The notes: generated from the sequence alone by a model not told the origin. A stretch of DNA of 64,000 nt from an uncultured Roseobacter sp. (GCF_947499265.1 NZ_CANMNK010000004.1:535338-599337); one strand, 5' to 3'; positions 1-8,995 are shown, counted from the first letter of the stretch. A program made the numbers and translations.

Positions 1-684
1 GTGGTAGAAATGCTTGAGTTCACAGAAATGCTCATGGCCCTGAAGCGGCTCCTACCTCGGCTCCCTGTGCGCGGTTCCAGCGCGAATGTGTCATATGAAC
101 CCACGTCACTTGGATTTCGGCGTTTCATGTTTGTTGAGGCGGTTCAGGCGATGAAGGAGCGGACCCTCCCGCTTCCCGACATCGTTCTGTCTTACTGGAG
201 TGGTTTATCCGAGAGCGCACTGTCAAACCTGAAGAGGGCGAACCAGTCTGGAGAACTATACAGTGTCTCGAACAGATCGGTGCACATAGCTCGTGGTGCG
301 TTGTTAGTTAGTAGCCTAGGGCACATGCCGGAAGCTCCATCTGAAGAGACGATCCACGAAACATTTGGGCCGATGGCGGGAAACGGATTCTTCTTGGCAA
401 GTTGCCAAAAGATTCCAGAGCGTTGGTTCAGAATTAATCTTCACGATGACTGGACGCCCCGACCTGAAGATGAGGCGGTGCCGGTTGGCTATGCTTCAGC
501 GATTTGCGACGTGGCAAACATAGTTAAAAAGAAGTCTCATTCCGATGCTGCTGACGAAATAGTCGGGCGGCAGGGTGATCTAGATCGCCCCGCGATGCTC
601 GACCTGATACGGCATCCCCGCGAACAGGTTTTTCGTCGACGGGTGAACGGGCGTTGGCCGAATACAGTAATGCGTCACTTCTAG
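1..684 (+). CDS. Hypothetical protein, possibly cut at the window edge
   Basis: An open frame runs from the first base (a GTG) to a TAG at 682-684, giving at least 227 residues. Because the frame is open at the window edge the real start may lie upstream. I do not recognise a family. The protein is soluble and mixed in charge, with a basic C-terminus containing a run of arginines near residue 210. It points away from the next gene, with which it converges. Its position on the island suggests an accessory role, but no function can be given. Confidence 0.5.
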   Translation: MVEMLEFTEMLMALKRLLPRLPVRGSSANVSYEPTSLGFRRFMFVEAVQAMKERTLPLPDIVLSYWSGLSESALSNLKRANQSGELYSVSNRSVHIARGALLVSSLGHMPEAPSEETIHETFGPMAGNGFFLASCQKIPERWFRINLHDDWTPRPEDEAVPVGYASAICDVANIVKKKSHSDAADEIVGRQGDLDRPAMLDLIRHPREQVFRRRVNGRWPNTVMRHF

Positions 685-758
685 TCGCGTGCGCCATTTG
701 TCAGTCATAGCTGCTTCGTCTATTCTGGTTTACTAGGTGAGGTCAAACACGCTGATCT

Positions 759-1169
759 TCAACTACTAGAGTCTGAGTGCCACTCTGCGATACTATCGTG
801 CAGCATCCATGGAGATGGTGCTTCAAGCGTACATTCAGATGCGCCAGTGGCAGTGAACACACTCCACTCATCGTCATCTTGCATTTCCCAAGACCCGATG
901 ACCTCACCGTCGATCAGTAACACGTCCCCTTTGTATTTTTCGTCATGGTAGCCGGTCATCACTATTCCAAGCCGAACCTGAGCGCCGTTCTCCACGAGTT
1001 CGCAAACGGCCTTAAATTGCTGCGAGATGCTATCTACAGTTGAACCGGTGAACTCACCATTCTCAAATACCTTGTACCTAAGGATGCCTGAGTAGCTTCC
1101 GTCTGCGCGGCTCGAAATCTCACAAGACATTTCGCCGTAGATCAATGTATCTGTCTTCATGGCCTCCAT
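759..1169 (-). CDS. Hypothetical small acidic protein
   Basis: A 136-residue frame with an alternative start three codons in (ATG at 1160). The composition is acidic, ending in a serine-rich tail, with alternating hydrophobic and polar residues suggesting a beta-rich fold. No signal peptide or membrane segment is seen and I do not recognise a domain. It converges on the gene at the window start and is followed upstream by about 290 bases without a gene. The coding call rests on length and amino-acid composition only. Confidence 0.5.
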   Translation of the reverse strand: MEAMKTDTLIYGEMSCEISSRADGSYSGILRYKVFENGEFTGSTVDSISQQFKAVCELVENGAQVRLGIVMTGYHDEKYKGDVLLIDGEVIGSWEMQDDDEWSVFTATGASECTLEAPSPWMLHDSIAEWHSDSSS

Positions 1170-1457
1170 GATGACCCAGATGCTTGACCGGCGCTACCCT
1201 GTCAGTGTCAGGTTTAGGTATCCCTCCTGGAAAGCGACTGTCGATAAGTGACCTGCGTCATGGCAAGCAAGAAGCAAACAGCTAGTCGCTCCAATAGGCT
1301 TTCAGTCAAAATGGTGAGACAGGTTTAAGGGGTTAAGACACCACGACAGGTATGATCAATTCTACCGGCCACCACCCAGCCTTCTGCGCCTTTCAGAGAG
1401 GTTAGGAGAGGGTTAGTGGACTGGTCAGGGAGCACCGATCAGGCACTGAGAGAGCCG

Positions 1458-1829
1458 CTATGGCAGTCCCAACGCCGCATACACTTCAATGAAGCTGGGC
1501 ACGTCAATGACCCTCGGTAGCCGCCGACGCTCTCCTGTGTGCCGTTCCATTTCAGCCTCGGCTTTTTTGTAAACCCTATTCAACTGTAGTAGCCGGGCCG
1601 GGATGCCATGGTTGCCACCAACTCTCGACCACGCCTCCATCACAAACGGCTGCAACCGCATCTCATAAGCCAAATCGGCTATTGTGATTGGGCCACCATC
1701 ATTGCCCGCGAAGATGGGCAAACGCCGCAGAAACGCACGTAACTCCTCATCACCGGCATGGTTCAGAAACTCCAGGGCGTCGGGTAGATCAGACGACAAC
1801 GTGTTTGCTCGATAATCTGGTTTGCTCAT
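1458..1829 (-). CDS. Hypothetical protein downstream of the RNA-repair pair
   Basis: A 123-residue soluble protein, ATG start at 1829 with GGAACATGAA just upstream (weak ribosome site). It lies 76 bases after the stop of the HD/polynucleotide-kinase gene on the same strand and could be the third gene of that transcript. The middle (about residues 35-75) has a helical hydrophobic pattern with a glycine pair, and the C-terminal half is basic. I do not recognise the family. If it is co-transcribed it would be a candidate accessory factor of the RNA-repair cassette; that is inference from position only. Confidence 0.55.
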   Translation of the reverse strand: MSKPDYRANTLSSDLPDALEFLNHAGDEELRAFLRRLPIFAGNDGGPITIADLAYEMRLQPFVMEAWSRVGGNHGIPARLLQLNRVYKKAEAEMERHTGERRRLPRVIDVPSFIEVYAALGLP

Positions 1830-1905
1830 TTCATGTTCCTTTTGGTCCGAGCCCAGTAGGTTCTCGATCCTCCAGGATATTTACCCTGCCGGTTAGTATT
1901 GGCGG

Positions 1906-3054
1906 TCATGATACAACAAGCAGGCTGTGAGCCTCCCACATCTGTGGTGGTTCCAGCTTCTTCGCCAGGTGATCAATCACAGCATCAGGTACCGCATCCT
2001 GACGATCCCGGTTCTGACGGCGCAGTTGATCAGGGCCGGGTTCGAGGTAGACAATCTCGATCCGGGCACCGTAGTCCCGCAGTAGCCGCAGAACCCGTGA
2101 TCGGTTCTGTCGTGTCACATTGGTAGCGTTCCAGGCAAAATCACGTCCTGCCCGCAGGTGCTCTCTGGCCCGTTCATGTGCGGCTTGAATGACCTGACCT
2201 TGGTTGTCAGTTGCAGTGACGCCCAGTTCGGCCCGGATGAGGTCGAGACTAACAACCGGGTGTTCCGGGCGGTGCTTATTGATCCAGGTATCTTTCCCCG
2301 CTCCAGGCAGGCCGGACATGACTGTGACAGTGCACGGGAATGCCTCGTGTGCCGTGTAATGTGGATCGCGGTTCTCCAGTTCGAAGAAAGCGACACGGCT
2401 TTCATCATTGGCGAAGGTGAACGGATGGTCCCAGCAACCGGCCTCCTGGAACGTCAACGTAGCGAGGCTAACACTCTCCAGTATCGCCTGCTGATCGCGA
2501 CATATCCGACCCAGCGCATCGGCCTTGGCATGGAGGCACAGATGATCCGGTCTGCATCGCCACGATGTCTCAATCGCCAAACGTTGCGGATCAGGGCGTT
2601 CGATCAGCCAGAACGGAAGTTGGTGTTGGGCGATGATCCCGCACAGCGCCTCACTCCAGGCAAACGGAGACCCCGCATACCACAGCAGTTCCCGTGCGAT
2701 GGATGCACCGACACGGGAATGACCACGGGAAGATATGCGTCCGTCATCCTCATGCTTTGTCACGGCGGGCTTGCCGACATCATGCAAGACGGCGGCCCAG
2801 AACAGGTTGGCACGGTCCAGATCGGGAAGAGCCTGCCAGTCAGGGTCCGCTACCAGAGCCTCCACCACCATACGTGTATGGGTGCCAACATCACCTTCGG
2901 CATGGTGGACCGGGTCCTGCGGGCAGGTGTCGAGTACGACAAGCTCCGGCCACAGAGACCAAATCTCGCCCCAGTCCACCTGCCAAACTGGACCAGAGGG
3001 CACCAAGTCCAGCAGGTTTTCATGGGTTACGACGGGTTTGACGGGTTTAAGCAT
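1906..3054 (-). CDS. HD-domain phosphoesterase / polynucleotide kinase (HD-Pnk type RNA end-healing enzyme)
   Basis: The protein (382 residues from ATG at 3054) joins two domains. Residues about 40-190 form an HD phosphohydrolase: GTHT at 57-60 and the HD pair at 91-92 (LHDVGKP), with further histidines at 111 and 144. Residues about 243-382 form a P-loop kinase: Walker A GLPGAGKDT at 248-256, then SLD near 270 and a conserved NATN-R segment near 310. This order matches HD-Pnk enzymes described by the Shuman group (Runella), in which HD removes 2',3'-cyclic or 3' phosphate and the kinase phosphorylates 5'-OH ends. The start was chosen because it overlaps the RNA-ligase stop as ATGCTTAA, giving translational coupling; a longer frame to 3180 would run into the ligase. 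Together with the ligase it should heal and seal broken RNA. Confidence 0.88.
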   Translation of the reverse strand: MLKPVKPVVTHENLLDLVPSGPVWQVDWGEIWSLWPELVVLDTCPQDPVHHAEGDVGTHTRMVVEALVADPDWQALPDLDRANLFWAAVLHDVGKPAVTKHEDDGRISSRGHSRVGASIARELLWYAGSPFAWSEALCGIIAQHQLPFWLIERPDPQRLAIETSWRCRPDHLCLHAKADALGRICRDQQAILESVSLATLTFQEAGCWDHPFTFANDESRVAFFELENRDPHYTAHEAFPCTVTVMSGLPGAGKDTWINKHRPEHPVVSLDLIRAELGVTATDNQGQVIQAAHERAREHLRAGRDFAWNATNVTRQNRSRVLRLLRDYGARIEIVYLEPGPDQLRRQNRDRQDAVPDAVIDHLAKKLEPPQMWEAHSLLVVS

Positions 3055-3859
3055 CGTAGGCCCCCTCCATACCCAGCGTGGGTGCAAAGATATCGACGCC
3101 ATCGGCCAAGCCGTTGGCCAGGATCGGACGGTCATGCCAGTGTCCGTCAGCCGCCTCAATCGCCTGTAAGAAATCAGCACGGACGAACTTCAAGCGGTTC
3201 TCCACGTGGTCCGCACTTTCCTGCTTCAGATACAGTCCTTCGGCCAGATCGCTATCCTCTGTCTGCTGGTCAACCATATCGGGGCGGCTGCCAGACCGCT
3301 CTGCTGCCAGTACCAGTGCGTCACGCCACTCTTCCGATTTGTACGGCGAAGGCCGGATCAGGCTGACCAGTTGGTCAACGGACCTGATCTCGCCTGCATG
3401 GACGACAGGCACCGGCATGATCGGCAGTCCGGTCAGCAAAGCCCGACGAGCCGCCGTGCTCAGGAACAGGCCAGTGTCCCGGTCTAGCACATCGAACTCC
3501 ATGAAGTAATGGGGCAGTCGGTCGTAGAACACCGTATGTTTGGCATACATCCATTCGCCATACATGACGAAGCGGTGCCCCAGCACCGGGTGCAGGACAT
3601 GTGCATGGGCCGCAGCCCAGGTCTTGAGCAAGGCGAAGTGCCTTTCCCGGCCACCACCGGTCAGATAGTGCCCGCGGCTTTGCAGCAGCAGGTTGCCATC
3701 CACGTCGAAGGACACAGCGGAATTGGCCCCGTCGAGCTTTTCTTCGACAATCAAGGGCTGGCCTGAAAGCTCTTTAATTGGTTTGTCATCCGCCATATCG
3801 CCGACCTGAAGGCGCGAACCTTCAATGTGCCGCGTACGCGGGTATTTCTGGATAGTCAT
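3047..3859 (-). CDS. ATP-dependent RNA ligase
   Basis: A 270-residue nucleotidyltransferase-fold ligase. Motif I is EEKLDGAN with the AMP-accepting lysine at residue 41. Motif III-like YGEW follows a VMYGEW strand near residue 105, motif IV is EGLYLKQE near 215 and motif V is RLKFVR near 233. The N-terminus KYPRTRHIEGSRLQ is characteristic of this RNA-ligase family. The start at 3859 (MTIQKYPR) fits the family better than the longer GTG/ATG options to 3892. It is the first gene of the pair with HD-Pnk, and the two overlap by 8 bases, so healing and sealing activities are made together. Likely role: repair of tRNA or other RNA cut by nucleases during phage infection or toxin action, as inferred for such cassettes. 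The exact RNA substrate cannot be read from sequence. Confidence 0.9.
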   Translation of the reverse strand: MTIQKYPRTRHIEGSRLQVGDMADDKPIKELSGQPLIVEEKLDGANSAVSFDVDGNLLLQSRGHYLTGGGRERHFALLKTWAAAHAHVLHPVLGHRFVMYGEWMYAKHTVFYDRLPHYFMEFDVLDRDTGLFLSTAARRALLTGLPIMPVPVVHAGEIRSVDQLVSLIRPSPYKSEEWRDALVLAAERSGSRPDMVDQQTEDSDLAEGLYLKQESADHVENRLKFVRADFLQAIEAADGHWHDRPILANGLADGVDIFAPTLGMEGAYDA

Positions 3860-3890
3860 AACAGTCTCACAATGTATCGATTGGTCACAC

Positions 3891-3920
3891 AAAAACGCCC
3901 GGCAGGATTTATCAGGGCGT
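3891..3920 (-). terminator. Intrinsic terminator or attenuator just upstream of the RNA ligase gene
   Basis: On the minus strand ACGCCC (3915-3920) pairs with GGGCGT (3895-3900) across a 14-base loop and is followed at once by a T run (A run at 3891-3895 on the plus strand). It ends 31 bases before the ligase start codon, in the same orientation. It either ends a short upstream transcript or acts as an attenuator in the ligase leader. Confidence 0.6.
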
Positions 3921-3943
3921 AGGTTTGATCATGTGCGCGGCGA

Positions 3944-4129
3944 TTACATCGGACTTCCGTGGGGTTCGGGGTTGAGACAGATAGACTGGATAGTCTGATA
4001 GCTGATTCCAATCAAGCCTGGCCTAGGTGAGGCCCTGTTCCAGTCCGCAACCGAACCGCTTTGTAAGTAGCCGTTGGCGCTGATCGCAGCCAACTTATAT
4101 TCGTTCATCTCGACTACTTTAACCGACAC
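3944..4129 (-). CDS. Doubtful small ORF in the RNA-ligase leader region
   Basis: A 61-codon frame (GTG at 4129 or ATG at 4108) ends 24 bases before the terminator upstream of the RNA ligase. No domain, signal peptide or good ribosome-binding site is seen. The same DNA contains several short inverted repeats (for example GTTGGC/GCCAAC at about 4073-4094 and GGCCT/AGGCC near 4020-4034), so the stretch may instead be a structured leader or small RNA. I list it because it fills the only gap between the RNA-repair operon and the divergent membrane protein gene. Confidence 0.2.
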   Translation of the reverse strand: MSVKVVEMNEYKLAAISANGYLQSGSVADWNRASPRPGLIGISYQTIQSICLNPEPHGSPM

Positions 4130-4162
4130 GGTTAGCTTACGATTGCAATTACGCCAGTCCGC

Positions 4163-4834
4163 GTGTCCTCGGAGTGCAAAGCATTGGAAAGCTTCTTAAA
4201 GAGTTATACCGTCGCATGGGAAGTTGTAAGAGCAGCAGTTTTACGTCCCCAGCAATTCTACCGGGTAGTCGTCGCTGAGATCAATCTTGTCTCCTTGGTG
4301 TTGTTCTACTTTCAGTTTCAAGCCGCCGTTATCTGGATTTCGACAAGGCTCTTTGCAGCAGATGAAAGCACAAGCGCGGAGAGTTTCTTCGAGCAGAGTT
4401 TAATTGTCACCGTTCACGGAGTGATACTGTCCACGCTGGTGATATCGATGATTATCTATGCCTTGCTGAGAATTATGAGCGTTCCTGTTTCCTTCGGCCA
4501 GATAGCCAAATACATCGCTGTGACATTCTTGGTCGGTCAAATGATAGTCGCAGGATTGCAACTATTCCTTGAGTACTACGTGTACGCCCAATCCGGTGGA
4601 TACGCATGGATGGAGGATTGGCGAGAACCGGAACCGTTCTACTCAACATTGAGCAATTTCATTGTTAACTCAGTCCTTGCACCAGGTGTTTTCATTGCTT
4701 CTGGAGTTTTGTTGGCTATCTCATCTAACCAAGTCCTAAAGGTCGGTTCCGCATTTGCACTTGGAGTTCTCTTCCACATCTTAATTCTGACGCCATTCGC
4801 ATCGCACTTCTGGCTGCAATTCCTCCAAGTGTAA
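4163..4834 (+). CDS. Five-helix integral membrane protein of unknown function
   Basis: A 223-residue protein with about five hydrophobic segments (roughly residues 35-60, 75-102, 108-137, 165-187 and 192-218). The GTG at 4163 is the first in-frame start. The pattern of a short soluble N-terminus followed by five helices is reminiscent of Yip1-like membrane proteins, but I see no diagnostic motif. It is divergent from the RNA-repair cassette. Membrane proteins next to nucleic-acid-processing defence genes are often effectors, but nothing in the sequence shows this here. Confidence 0.6.
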   Translation: MSSECKALESFLKSYTVAWEVVRAAVLRPQQFYRVVVAEINLVSLVLFYFQFQAAVIWISTRLFAADESTSAESFFEQSLIVTVHGVILSTLVISMIIYALLRIMSVPVSFGQIAKYIAVTFLVGQMIVAGLQLFLEYYVYAQSGGYAWMEDWREPEPFYSTLSNFIVNSVLAPGVFIASGVLLAISSNQVLKVGSAFALGVLFHILILTPFASHFWLQFLQV

Positions 4835-5179
4835 CTGTAGACGAAGCATGTGGTGCAATCGACGTGGCCAACGCCGACCTTGGCGCATCCGAAAAAGGCG
4901 TACCTGGTCTGCGTCGTGCTTATGCAGCACCGCTCTACATGACGGCAGGTGGAAGGATAATACCAACAGATGTCGGTCGATCCGTGCCATGCTGATAAGC
5001 GCAGAATCCAGGAAGGTCGGTATGACAGGATGCGTTGAACCATGGGCAAGGTCTGCTATCAGACATGATGCGATCTTACCCTGACCCGAAGCACTTTGGG
5101 GTACCACAGAGGCTTGCAGCGACGGGTCGTCAAAGCTTAGTACCGTTCTGTCGTGACACATTCCCGTTGAATGAAGTGG
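4835..5179. other. Gap of about 345 bases without a convincing gene
   Basis: Between the membrane protein stop and the stop of the SIR2 gene. Short overlapping frames exist on both strands, but they are rich in cysteine, histidine and arginine without pattern and have no ribosome-binding sites. I see no clear hairpin with a T run. Confidence 0.5.
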
Positions 5180-8100
5180 TCAGTTGCTCTCGACGAGATC
5201 AATGAGTCGCAGGTATCGATGGTCCGACCTAAGCTCCGGTGCAGTGTCATCAATTACTGCCAGTATCTTCGGTAGCTCATAAGGCGGCCTGCTGAGCTTT
5301 CGTGGTGTCACCGTGTGGACTAGATCAAGGGTCGTATCTGGGAATTGTGCTGTCAGTGGGGTCTCGCCATCCAACTCCCTGGTAAACCGATAGAATGGAT
5401 GTCGATCCGTTTCCACGGGAACCAGGAACTGCTTGATCGCTGCATACACGGCGGGAAAGTCCTGGGCCGTGTCATCCATGAGACTTACCCACGATGAGGT
5501 CGAGGAAGCCGTTCGATATGTGCGCTCTCTGGGCCAAACATCTTGGATGAATGGGATAACCAGTTCGTTCCATCCATCCTCGTTGCGTTGCCCAACCTGG
5601 CCAAGCCAAAAGATCACGTCGTTACGGGTGTCTTCAGACATATTCCGCAACACGTTACGCATCTCATTCCTGGTCAGCCCATGAGGCTCATCCCGATTGA
5701 AGATGCACATGAAACCAAGCCATTGCGCCGCCACCTTCGAGAGGTCACGATCCCATTGCTGCTGGTAGACCCATGGCACCAACTCCAAGAGTAGTGGCTT
5801 AGTCAGACTAGCCAGTTGTGGTCGTGGCACCCTCTGGCCATGTAGAAATCCATTCCATGCGGGCTCTGCCGCCGGGTGTTCGAATGCCAGCATCGGCACT
5901 AACCGTTCCTCGGTCCAGTCAGGATCAACAAACATCAACCAATTCAGTTTGCTTGCGGTGATAGAGACGGCATGGTCCGACCCTTCGCCTGGCGCAGCAA
6001 AGAGGCGTTCCAGTCGCGACTTAATATAATCGGGAACCAGTGAACCAGCTTCTTGCTGTTCTCCGGGAACAGCGCGGAACAGAGCACCTGTACACATACC
6101 CAACGGGCCGTTGATCGCATGGCCGTATGTGCGGCGTGACCGATCAATGACCTGACCGCCCCGACGAACTTCACCAAGACCGCTTTCTGCTGCGTTAGGT
6201 CCTCCGTCTATGATCCCATCGACGATATGATCGAAGACCAACCACCCAAGATCAGTGTCGAACTCTAGAATGCTCTCAAGGTTTTGCTCAATCCACCGCC
6301 CAAGTGTGTGTCCAAGCTCTTTAACCACCGTATTCGGCAATCGGGAAAGTCGGTGCAAGAAGACCTGCCGCAGTCGTGGTGAGATATCGGCTGGCATTTC
6401 GTTGACCAGTGCACTCCAGAACCCCTGAGGATAGTCCCCATCCTTCGAAGCAACAGTAAGTGCCGACAGTGCTTTTGCAGGTTTCGCTTTCACTAATCCG
6501 GTGAAGGGCCGCCTTTCGGTGAAGTTGTCGAAGTCTCGCTCCAGGTCTTGCTTGGCCCTGGTAACAACCTGACTCACAGGGAGATCGATTACGACATCTG
6601 GTGTTTCATCAGTACCGACCCATCCGACACGGCTGCCTCGCTGGGTAACCGTTGAAGTGGCCCATCCGTCGCCCCATCTGTCGATGCCAGAGATAATCTC
6701 CGCCAACCGTGCTCCTTGAGCTTCGGGCAAGACACATCCCTGTAGTTCGAGATAACGAGCATACCTTGCTGCAAACTCGTCGCGGATGCCGGGATACTCC
6801 TCGTCGGACCAGTATGACGCCTTGTCAGGCCCGCGCAGGAGGCGTTCAGCCAGTTCGATCCGGTCATCATCGGTAAATGTTGGCCATCTATCGACGATCA
6901 GGAACATCAATTCGCGGGAGACATCCGTATCCCAAAAAATATCCTGGTCCAAAGCCAGCAGTCTAGAAGCGACCTGATCAGCGGTGAATAATTTTGTCTT
7001 GGAGAATGCATATAGCCTCAGCTTGCGGAAGAAGTATCTGTCGATCTCCGGCCAGGTAAGAACATGCCCAAGGGCGGTATCTTGGTCATGCTCGGCCAGC
7101 CTATCGAAGAGTTCGATAAACAGCCCCATCACCTCGCCAGCATCAGAAGCCCGCTCTTCGCCATCCACTTCACGTCCAGGGTAGCAGGTCGGTGTGACGA
7201 AGTAGGTTGTGCCGATGTCGGCCAACATACCGGACGCCGCGACCATCCCTTGTTCCAACAAGCCACACACTGACCCAAGCATGTCATCTGGGACGGGTAA
7301 GTCCTCGTTGTGCCGCTCAAGAAACTTCACCTCAAATTGTCCGAGGTCACCGAGGCGTAGGTCGCCCCATTCTCCACTAGGCGGCTGAACACCACCAAGG
7401 CGGTAGGGTGGCTTGATCTCGATCCGTGGCGCACAAATCCGACCGAAGTCCCGCAGAACGCTTGAGTTCCATCCTTCAGTGTCTATGCGCTTCTTTACAT
7501 CAAACCAATCGCCGTCCCACTGACGATTCCTAGGGTCTTTGTGGTGTTCAATGATCAGGTTCCAGGTATGCCGGGCTTGCTCATGCAAGTCTGGCAACTG
7601 CGCGATCCGCCACGCTAGGTGCTGTAGAAGGCGAGGGTGAAGACCGTTCTGCCTGATCGCCCACCACGCCAGAACGGGGCTGTTAACGTTCTTCCCGATC
7701 CAGGTGAGGAGATGCCACAGCCGAGGTGGGACAGCTTCGTATCCTTCGGCTTGTCGTCCTCCGAGACGGTGCGGCTCATTTGGGTTCTCATCCCCGTGAC
7801 GCCAAACCAGCAGGCTGTCGTTTGTGACGCCACGTCGATAATCCTCATCTGTGATGCGAGGCAGGTCGTCGTCTAGGCCATAGGCATCCCGTGGATCAAA
7901 GGTCTCCGCATCATCGCCGTAGCCAGTAGCTTCCTGGGCAGATCGGACATTGGCATCCAAGACACAGACCCATTCAGGATGTGCGGACGGCTCGGCCTCT
8001 GTGAAGAGCTTCGCACCTGGCACGGACTTTAGCACATGTGCCATCTGTCCCCGCTGGTAGGCGAGAAGTGTCTTTGGGTCCCTTTGTGCACCATCGATCA

Positions 8101-8980
8101 CAGATGCCCGCCATGCCCTCGGATCATCAGCACGAACAGCCCAGGCTTCCATGGTCTGCCATAGATGGTCGTGATCGGTGTAAGCGATAGCTGTGACCCC
8201 TCGATCCCGCCACTTCGCCTCAATGCCTTCTGGTGTCCCCCTGTCAAACGCGAAGAGGCGGGACCGATCATACTGACCATCGTGGTTGAGACCCTGAAGT
8301 AGGTATTTGTTCGGCGGGTCTTCCGCCTGGTAGCCCACCAAGACCACAGTGTATCGTTCTAGTAGGTTCCTGATGAAGTTTGTTGCCCAGGCTTCAGAAA
8401 GATAGGCCCGCCCAAAATCTGCGCTGCTCAAGACATACGGGTGCCGTTCTGCTTCGACCTCTGCAAGCCGTCCATGAAGGTAGGTAATACCCTCGATGGA
8501 CGAGCCAAATGCAAGATCGGGAAATGCGGGTGGAACATAAACCGTCGTGGGTCCTCCTGCCTCGAACAACAAATCAAAGTTGGTGGTGACGATCTGTGGC
8601 ACACCATTCGGGCTAGATGACACTCGCTTGATAAGGTCATGATGACCACCTGCTGACCCGTCAACTGACGGTGCTTGCAGTCGTTCTGTCACGAGGGCGT
8701 TCACGGCGTCTTTGCCGTATTCTTGGTGAAGAAGGTTGAAGACCTGATCGAGTGGCATGTTCGAACCGGAGGGATTGTCTAGCCATGGTTGAAAGGCCGT
8801 CATGATCTCTGAGTCCACCGGCGGATCGAAGAACTCAATCACATGCTGCGTCAGACCGATGAAGCTCGGCATCCCTGACGGTAGGGATACCCCTGCGCCA
8901 CATAGGAACACGACACGACCTTGATCGCATCGGTCAAGTAGGCTGTCTGGTATGATGGGGCCATCTTCATGAAATCTCAT
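5180..8980 (-). CDS. Large SIR2-domain protein (probable NAD-dependent anti-phage effector, DUF4020-like C-terminus)
   Basis: A 1266-residue protein. The N-terminal ~230 residues are a SIR2-like NAD-binding domain: GAGVS at 28-32, TTNFD at 132-136, YLHG at 167-170 with the expected catalytic histidine, and GYQAEDPP at 216-223. The remaining thousand residues are predicted mostly helical and end in a region I associate with DUF4020; no nuclease or ATPase motif is seen. SIR2 domains at the N-terminus of long proteins on defence islands (ThsA, DSR1/DSR2, SIR2-HerA) are known to deplete NAD on infection. By analogy this would be a single-gene abortive-infection sensor and effector. It stands alone, divergent from the serine recombinase. 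The start at 8980 lies inside a TCATAT/ATATGA inverted repeat. Confidence 0.85.
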   Translation of the reverse strand: MRFHEDGPIIPDSLLDRCDQGRVVFLCGAGVSLPSGMPSFIGLTQHVIEFFDPPVDSEIMTAFQPWLDNPSGSNMPLDQVFNLLHQEYGKDAVNALVTERLQAPSVDGSAGGHHDLIKRVSSSPNGVPQIVTTNFDLLFEAGGPTTVYVPPAFPDLAFGSSIEGITYLHGRLAEVEAERHPYVLSSADFGRAYLSEAWATNFIRNLLERYTVVLVGYQAEDPPNKYLLQGLNHDGQYDRSRLFAFDRGTPEGIEAKWRDRGVTAIAYTDHDHLWQTMEAWAVRADDPRAWRASVIDGAQRDPKTLLAYQRGQMAHVLKSVPGAKLFTEAEPSAHPEWVCVLDANVRSAQEATGYGDDAETFDPRDAYGLDDDLPRITDEDYRRGVTNDSLLVWRHGDENPNEPHRLGGRQAEGYEAVPPRLWHLLTWIGKNVNSPVLAWWAIRQNGLHPRLLQHLAWRIAQLPDLHEQARHTWNLIIEHHKDPRNRQWDGDWFDVKKRIDTEGWNSSVLRDFGRICAPRIEIKPPYRLGGVQPPSGEWGDLRLGDLGQFEVKFLERHNEDLPVPDDMLGSVCGLLEQGMVAASGMLADIGTTYFVTPTCYPGREVDGEERASDAGEVMGLFIELFDRLAEHDQDTALGHVLTWPEIDRYFFRKLRLYAFSKTKLFTADQVASRLLALDQDIFWDTDVSRELMFLIVDRWPTFTDDDRIELAERLLRGPDKASYWSDEEYPGIRDEFAARYARYLELQGCVLPEAQGARLAEIISGIDRWGDGWATSTVTQRGSRVGWVGTDETPDVVIDLPVSQVVTRAKQDLERDFDNFTERRPFTGLVKAKPAKALSALTVASKDGDYPQGFWSALVNEMPADISPRLRQVFLHRLSRLPNTVVKELGHTLGRWIEQNLESILEFDTDLGWLVFDHIVDGIIDGGPNAAESGLGEVRRGGQVIDRSRRTYGHAINGPLGMCTGALFRAVPGEQQEAGSLVPDYIKSRLERLFAAPGEGSDHAVSITASKLNWLMFVDPDWTEERLVPMLAFEHPAAEPAWNGFLHGQRVPRPQLASLTKPLLLELVPWVYQQQWDRDLSKVAAQWLGFMCIFNRDEPHGLTRNEMRNVLRNMSEDTRNDVIFWLGQVGQRNEDGWNELVIPFIQDVWPRERTYRTASSTSSWVSLMDDTAQDFPAVYAAIKQFLVPVETDRHPFYRFTRELDGETPLTAQFPDTTLDLVHTVTPRKLSRPPYELPKILAVIDDTAPELRSDHRYLRLIDLVESN

Positions 8981-8995
8981 ATCCTTACGATATGA
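8977..8995. promoter_or_regulatory. Inverted repeat over the SIR2 gene start
   Basis: TCATAT at 8977-8982 and ATATGA at 8990-8995 form a perfect 6-base inverted repeat with a 7-base spacer, overlapping the SIR2 start codon. It could be an operator or a translation-blocking hairpin. Short arms make chance occurrence possible. Confidence 0.25.

Noticed and set aside
2158..3366. Long plus-strand frame (402 codons) opposite the HD-Pnk and RNA ligase genes
   Set aside because: It lies antisense to two genes with clear catalytic motifs and has no domain or ribosome site of its own.
4639..5161. Overlapping minus-strand frames between the membrane protein and SIR2 genes
   Set aside because: Cys/His/Arg-rich composition without pattern, no ribosome site, and overlap with the end of the membrane protein.
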